Source of the DNA: Hamadaea tsunoensis DSM 44101 | Lineage (GTDB): Bacteria > Actinomycetota > Actinomycetes > Mycobacteriales > Micromonosporaceae | Assembly: GCF_000428945.1 (NCBI RefSeq) | Contig: NZ_KE386821.1 | Location: 245,330 to 309,329, forward strand | Length of the DNA: 64,000 nt | Direction: 5' to 3' | Part shown: positions 60,515 to 64,000 of the stretch, one piece after another | Layout of the letters: every line of letters begins with the position of its first letter | Numbering within the stretch: the first letter of the stretch is position 1 | Made by a program: the position numbers and the translations under genes | Notes under the pieces: model-generated | Told to the model about the DNA's origin: nothing | The model's database searches: none | What the model saw: the letters and a program-made list of their open reading frames with translations, nothing else

Positions 60515-61686
60515 CCGACCTCGCGCCGCGTACCGTCGCGCGGATCAAGGACGCACTGCGCGGGCAGCGCATCGAGACCGCCTCCTGGGCGTACGGCAAC
60601 TCGGGGACCCGGTTCAAGGTGTTCGCGCAGGAAGGCGTACCCCGGGACCCGTACGAGAAGATCGCCGACGCGGCCACCGTCCACCGCTACACCGGCGCCG
60701 CGCCCACCGTCGCGCTGCACATCCCCTGGGACAAGGTCGACGACTACGCCGACCTCGCCCGCCACGCCCGCGAGCACGGGATCGCCCTGGGCACCATCAA
60801 CTCCAACGTCTTCCAGGACGACGACTACAAGCTGGGCAGCGTCACCAACCCCGATCCACGCGTACGCCGGAAAGCGGTTGCCCATCTGGTCGAGTGCGTC
60901 GACATCATGGACGCGACGGGGTCGCGCGACCTGAAGCTGTGGTTCTCCGACGGCACGAACTACCCGGGCCAGGACGACGTGCGTACGCGGCAGGACCGCC
61001 TGGCGGGCGCGCTGGCCGAGACCTATGCGCGGCTGGGCGACGGGCAGCGGATGCTGTTGGAGTACAAGCTTTTCGAGCCGGCCTTCTACATGACCGACGT
61101 GCCGGACTGGGGGACCGCCTACCTGCACTGCGTGGCGCTGGGCGAGCGGGCGCAGGTGGTGATCGACACCGGTCACCACGCGCCGGGCACGAACATCGAG
61201 TTCATCGTGGCGATGCTGCTGCGGGCCGGGAAGCTCGGCGGGTTCGACTTCAACTCCCGCTTCTACGCCGACGACGACCTCATGGTCGGCAGCGCGGACC
61301 CCTTCCAGCTGTTCCGCATCATGCACGAGATCGTCCTCGCCGACGAGCTCGACAAGGACATCGCGTTCATGCTCGACCAGTGCCACAACCTGGAACCGAA
61401 GATCCAGGCGGTGATCCGCTCGGTGATGAACGTCCAGGAGGCCACCGCCAAGGCGCTGCTGGTCGACCACGCCGCGCTCCAGGCCGCCCAGGACGCCGGC
61501 GACGTGCTGGAAAGCAACGCGGTCCTGATGGACGCCTACAACACCGACGTACGCCCGCTGCTGCGCGAGGTACGCGAGGACCAGGGCCTGGACCCCGACC
61601 CGATCGGCGCCTACAAGCGTTCGGGCTACCTGGAGCGCGTCCGGGCCGAGCGCGTCGGCGGCACGCAGGCGGGGTGGGGTGCCTGA
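60511..61686 (+). CDS. rhaI: L-rhamnose isomerase (RhaI type)
   Basis: Metal-dependent aldose-ketose isomerase of 391 aa converting L-rhamnose to L-rhamnulose. It belongs to the RhaI group with a TIM barrel like xylose isomerase rather than the E. coli RhaA sequence group. Segments: ETASWAYGNSGTRFKVFAQE, HIPWDKVDDYADLARHAREH, LGTINSNVFQDDDYKLGSVT, LKLWFSDGTNYPGQDDVRTR, MLLEYKLFEPAFYMTDVPDW (metal-ligand Glu), VVIDTGHHAPGTNIEFIVAM, FDFNSRFYADDDLMVGSADP. Start overlaps rhaM; stop shares one base with the next start (TGATG). Confidence 0.94.
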   Translation: MTDLAPRTVARIKDALRGQRIETASWAYGNSGTRFKVFAQEGVPRDPYEKIADAATVHRYTGAAPTVALHIPWDKVDDYADLARHAREHGIALGTINSNVFQDDDYKLGSVTNPDPRVRRKAVAHLVECVDIMDATGSRDLKLWFSDGTNYPGQDDVRTRQDRLAGALAETYARLGDGQRMLLEYKLFEPAFYMTDVPDWGTAYLHCVALGERAQVVIDTGHHAPGTNIEFIVAMLLRAGKLGGFDFNSRFYADDDLMVGSADPFQLFRIMHEIVLADELDKDIAFMLDQCHNLEPKIQAVIRSVMNVQEATAKALLVDHAALQAAQDAGDVLESNAVLMDAYNTDVRPLLREVREDQGLDPDPIGAYKRSGYLERVRAERVGGTQAGWGA

Positions 61687-63707
61687 TGCCGGCCGACGAT
61701 CTGCTCGCCCGCTCGCGGCGGCTGGGCGCCGACCCGCGCAACACCAACTACGCCGGGGGCAACACCTCGGCCAAGGCGACCGCGACCGACCCGGTGACCG
61801 GCGAGCCGGTGGAACTGTTGTGGGTCAAGGGTTCCGGCGGCGACCTCGGTACGCTGACCGAAGCCGGACTGGCCGTCCTGCGGCTCGACCGGATGCGGGC
61901 TCTCGTGGATGTCTACCCGGGCGTCGAGCGCGAGGACGAGATGGTCGCCCTGTTCGACTACTGCCTGCACGGCCGGGGCGGGGCGGCGCCGAGCATCGAC
62001 ACCGCGATGCACGGGCTCGTCGGCGCCGAGCACGTCGACCACCTGCACCCCGACGCGGGGATCGCGTTCGCCACCGCCGCCGACGGCGAGGCCCTGACCA
62101 AGGAGTGCTTCGGCGACCGCGTCGTGTGGGTGCCGTGGCGGCGGCCGGGCTTCCAGCTCGGCCTGGACATCGCCGCCGTGAAGGCTGCCCATCCGCAGGC
62201 GATCGGCTGCATCCTCGGCGGCCACGGCATCACCGCCTGGGGTGCCACCAGCGACGAGTGCGAGCAGCGGTCCCTGGAGATCATCCGGACCGCGCAGGCG
62301 TTCCTGGACGAACGCGGCCGGCCGGAACCGTTCGGTCCCGTCATCCATCCGCCACTGTCCATCGAGGACCGTCGCGCGCGGGCGGCCCTGCTGGCACCGG
62401 TGCTGCGCGGCCTGGCGTCGACCGATCGGGCCCAGGTGGGCCATTTCACCGACGATCCGGTGGTGCTGGACTTCGTGGGCCGCGCCGAACATCCCCGGCT
62501 CGCGGCGCTCGGCACCTCGTGTCCCGACCACTTTCTGCGGACGAAGGTGCGCCCGCTCGTCCTCGACCTGCCGCCGACGGCCCCGCTCGACGAGACGGTG
62601 GCCCGGCTGCGGGAACTGCACGCCGCGTACCGCACCGAGTACGCGGCCTACTACGCCCGGCACGCCGCGCGGGACTCGCCGCCGATGCGCGGCGCGGACC
62701 CGGCGATCGTCCTCGTTCCCGGGGTCGGCATGTTCAGCTTCGGCCGGGACAAGCAGACCGCCCGGGTCGCGAGCGAGTTCTACGTCAACGCCGTCAACGT
62801 GATGCGCGGCGCCGAGGCCGTCTCCCGCTACCAGCCGATCCCCGAGTCGGAGAAGTTCCGCATCGAGTACTGGGCCCTGGAGGAGGCGAAGCTCGCCCGC
62901 ATGCCGAAACCCCGACCGCTCGCCACCCGGATCGCGTTCGTCACCGGTGGCGGCTCCGGCATCGGCCGCGCGGTCGCGCTGCGGCTGGCCGCCGAGGGAG
63001 CCTGCGTCGTCGTCGCCGACCGTGACGGGGAGGCGGCCGCGCGGGTCGCCGCGGAGATCGGCGGTCCCGACGCCGCCGTGGCGGTCACCGCCGACGTGAC
63101 CGACGAGGACGCGGTACGCGCCGCGCTGCGCGATGCCGTCCTCGCGTTCGGCGGCGTGGACCTTGTCGTCAACAACGCCGGCCTGTCGATCTCCAAACCG
63201 CTGCTCGACACGAGCCTCGCCGACTGGGACCTGCAGCACGACGTCATGGCCCGCGGCTCGTTCCTGGTCGCCCGGGAGACCGCCCGGATCATGGTGGCCC
63301 AGCGGATGGGCGGCGACGTCGTCTACATCGCCAGCAAGAACTCCGTGTTCGCCGGGCCTAACAACGTCGCGTACGGCGCGGCGAAAGCCGATCAGGCCCA
63401 CCAGGTCCGCCTCCTGGCCGCCGAACTGGGCGAGCACGGCATCCGGGTCAACGGGGTCAACCCCGACGGCGTCGTGCGCGGTTCCGGCATCTTCGCATCC
63501 GGCTGGGGCGCGCAGCGGGCGGCCGTCTACGGCGTACCGGAGGAGAAGCTGGGGGAGTTCTACGCGCAGCGGACACTGCTGAAGCGCGAGGTGCTGCCCG
63601 AGCACGTGGCCAACGCGGTGTTCGTGCTGGCGAGCGCCGACCTGTCGCACACGACCGGCCTGCACGTGCCCGTCGACGCGGGCGTCGCGGCGGCCTTCCT
63701 GCGATGA
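61686..63707 (+). CDS. Bifunctional rhamnulose-1-phosphate aldolase / short-chain dehydrogenase
   Basis: Fused enzyme of 673 aa. Residues 1 to about 400 are a class II aldolase/adducin domain splitting L-rhamnulose-1-phosphate into dihydroxyacetone phosphate and L-lactaldehyde (NTNYAGGNTSAKATATDPVT, LLWVKGSGGDLGTLTEAGLA, DTAMHGLVGAEHVDHLHPDA with metal-binding His residues, CILGGHGITAWGATSDECEQ). Residues about 415-673 are a short-chain dehydrogenase (AFVTGGGSGIGRAVALRLAA, VVNNAGLSISKPLL, active site YGAAKADQAHQVR), expected to act on lactaldehyde. This fusion is known in rhamnose operons of many bacteria. The next gene start overlaps the stop by 4 bp. Confidence 0.93.
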   Translation: MPADDLLARSRRLGADPRNTNYAGGNTSAKATATDPVTGEPVELLWVKGSGGDLGTLTEAGLAVLRLDRMRALVDVYPGVEREDEMVALFDYCLHGRGGAAPSIDTAMHGLVGAEHVDHLHPDAGIAFATAADGEALTKECFGDRVVWVPWRRPGFQLGLDIAAVKAAHPQAIGCILGGHGITAWGATSDECEQRSLEIIRTAQAFLDERGRPEPFGPVIHPPLSIEDRRARAALLAPVLRGLASTDRAQVGHFTDDPVVLDFVGRAEHPRLAALGTSCPDHFLRTKVRPLVLDLPPTAPLDETVARLRELHAAYRTEYAAYYARHAARDSPPMRGADPAIVLVPGVGMFSFGRDKQTARVASEFYVNAVNVMRGAEAVSRYQPIPESEKFRIEYWALEEAKLARMPKPRPLATRIAFVTGGGSGIGRAVALRLAAEGACVVVADRDGEAAARVAAEIGGPDAAVAVTADVTDEDAVRAALRDAVLAFGGVDLVVNNAGLSISKPLLDTSLADWDLQHDVMARGSFLVARETARIMVAQRMGGDVVYIASKNSVFAGPNNVAYGAAKADQAHQVRLLAAELGEHGIRVNGVNPDGVVRGSGIFASGWGAQRAAVYGVPEEKLGEFYAQRTLLKREVLPEHVANAVFVLASADLSHTTGLHVPVDAGVAAAFLR

Positions 63708-64000
63708 GCGATGCGGTCACCGTCGCCGCGGTGGATCTCGGCGCGTCCAGCGGGCGGGTGATCACCGCCCGGGTCGGGCCCGACCGGCTCGACCTGGGCG
63801 CGGTCACCCGGTTCCCGAACACCCCGGTCCAGGTCGGCCCGACCCTGCACTGGGACGTGCTCGCCCTGTACCGGGACGTCCTCGACGGGCTGCGGCGGGC
63901 CGGCCCGCTCGACTCGGTCGGCATCGACTCCTGGGCCGTCGACCACGGCCTGCTCGACGCGGACGGGCGGCTGCTCGGCAACCCCGTGCACTACCGGGAC
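63704..64000 (+). CDS. rhaB: Rhamnulokinase, 3' end outside window
   Basis: First 99 codons of an FGGY-family sugar kinase that phosphorylates L-rhamnulose. The N-terminal ATP-binding motif AVDLGASSGRVITARV and the later SVGIDSWAVDHGLLDADGRL and GNPVHYRD are characteristic of rhamnulokinases. ATG 63704 overlaps the upstream stop (ATGA). The window ends inside the gene, so length and C-terminal motifs cannot be checked. It supplies the step between the isomerase and the aldolase encoded upstream. Confidence 0.92.
   Translation, partial: MSDAVTVAAVDLGASSGRVITARVGPDRLDLGAVTRFPNTPVQVGPTLHWDVLALYRDVLDGLRRAGPLDSVGIDSWAVDHGLLDADGRLLGNPVHYRD

Overview
The window is a stretch of chromosome from a very high-GC Gram-positive actinobacterium. 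Evidence: strong third-position G/C bias, many GTG starts, purine-rich SD sites, lipoprotein sugar-binding proteins, LacI- and SARP-type regulators, and several promoters placed for leaderless mRNAs. Codon habits (GTA, CGT and GGT used where they create GTAC) make me think of Micromonosporaceae (Actinoplanes-like); that is inference, not proof. I saw no tRNA, rRNA, CRISPR array, insertion sequence or phage gene.

Region 1 (1-14.6 kb) concerns carbohydrate use: the end of an aldo/keto reductase, an aldehyde dehydrogenase, a secreted CBM56/beta-helix glucanase-like protein behind a perfect LacI-type palindrome, a LacI regulator divergent from a CUT1 sugar-transporter operon (binding protein, two permeases, DUF5107 protein; no ATPase gene), and a secreted ricin-lectin protein. 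A small LURP-like protein and a secreted helveticin-J-like protein follow.

Region 2 (15.9-36.8 kb) is the most unusual. A 1193-aa SARP/ATPase regulator is followed by a BBE-type FAD oxidoreductase and a 15.8-kb run of five genes overlapping by 4 bp at every junction: a signal-less PhoD-like phosphatase, a DUF6603-like 1182-aa protein and three large proteins (1243, 1462 and 569 aa) of unknown function. Upstream of both the oxidoreductase and the five-gene run lie CAAG-type direct repeats with exact 11-bp spacing just before a possible -10 box, the arrangement known for SARP operators. I propose one SARP-controlled regulon around an undescribed multi-protein system.

Region 3 (36.9-55.2 kb) holds mostly single genes: a fatty-acid desaturase, a glycosyltransferase, a 1512-aa LPXTG surface protein, an orphan 456-aa protein, acetyltransferases, an isochorismatase-like hydrolase, a DUF1152 protein, a metallophosphatase, a MaoC hydratase, a SigE-type sigma factor with its putative anti-sigma partner, and a two-component pair that looks decayed: the kinase lacks its ATPase domain and the regulator has lost the phospho-acceptor Asp and the conserved Lys.

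Region 4 (54.2-64 kb) is an L-rhamnose catabolic operon: a divergent LacI repressor, a promoter with a TGAAACGTTTCA operator, a CUT2 ABC transporter, rhamnose mutarotase, rhamnose isomerase, a fused rhamnulose-phosphate aldolase/dehydrogenase and the start of rhamnulokinase, cut by the window edge.
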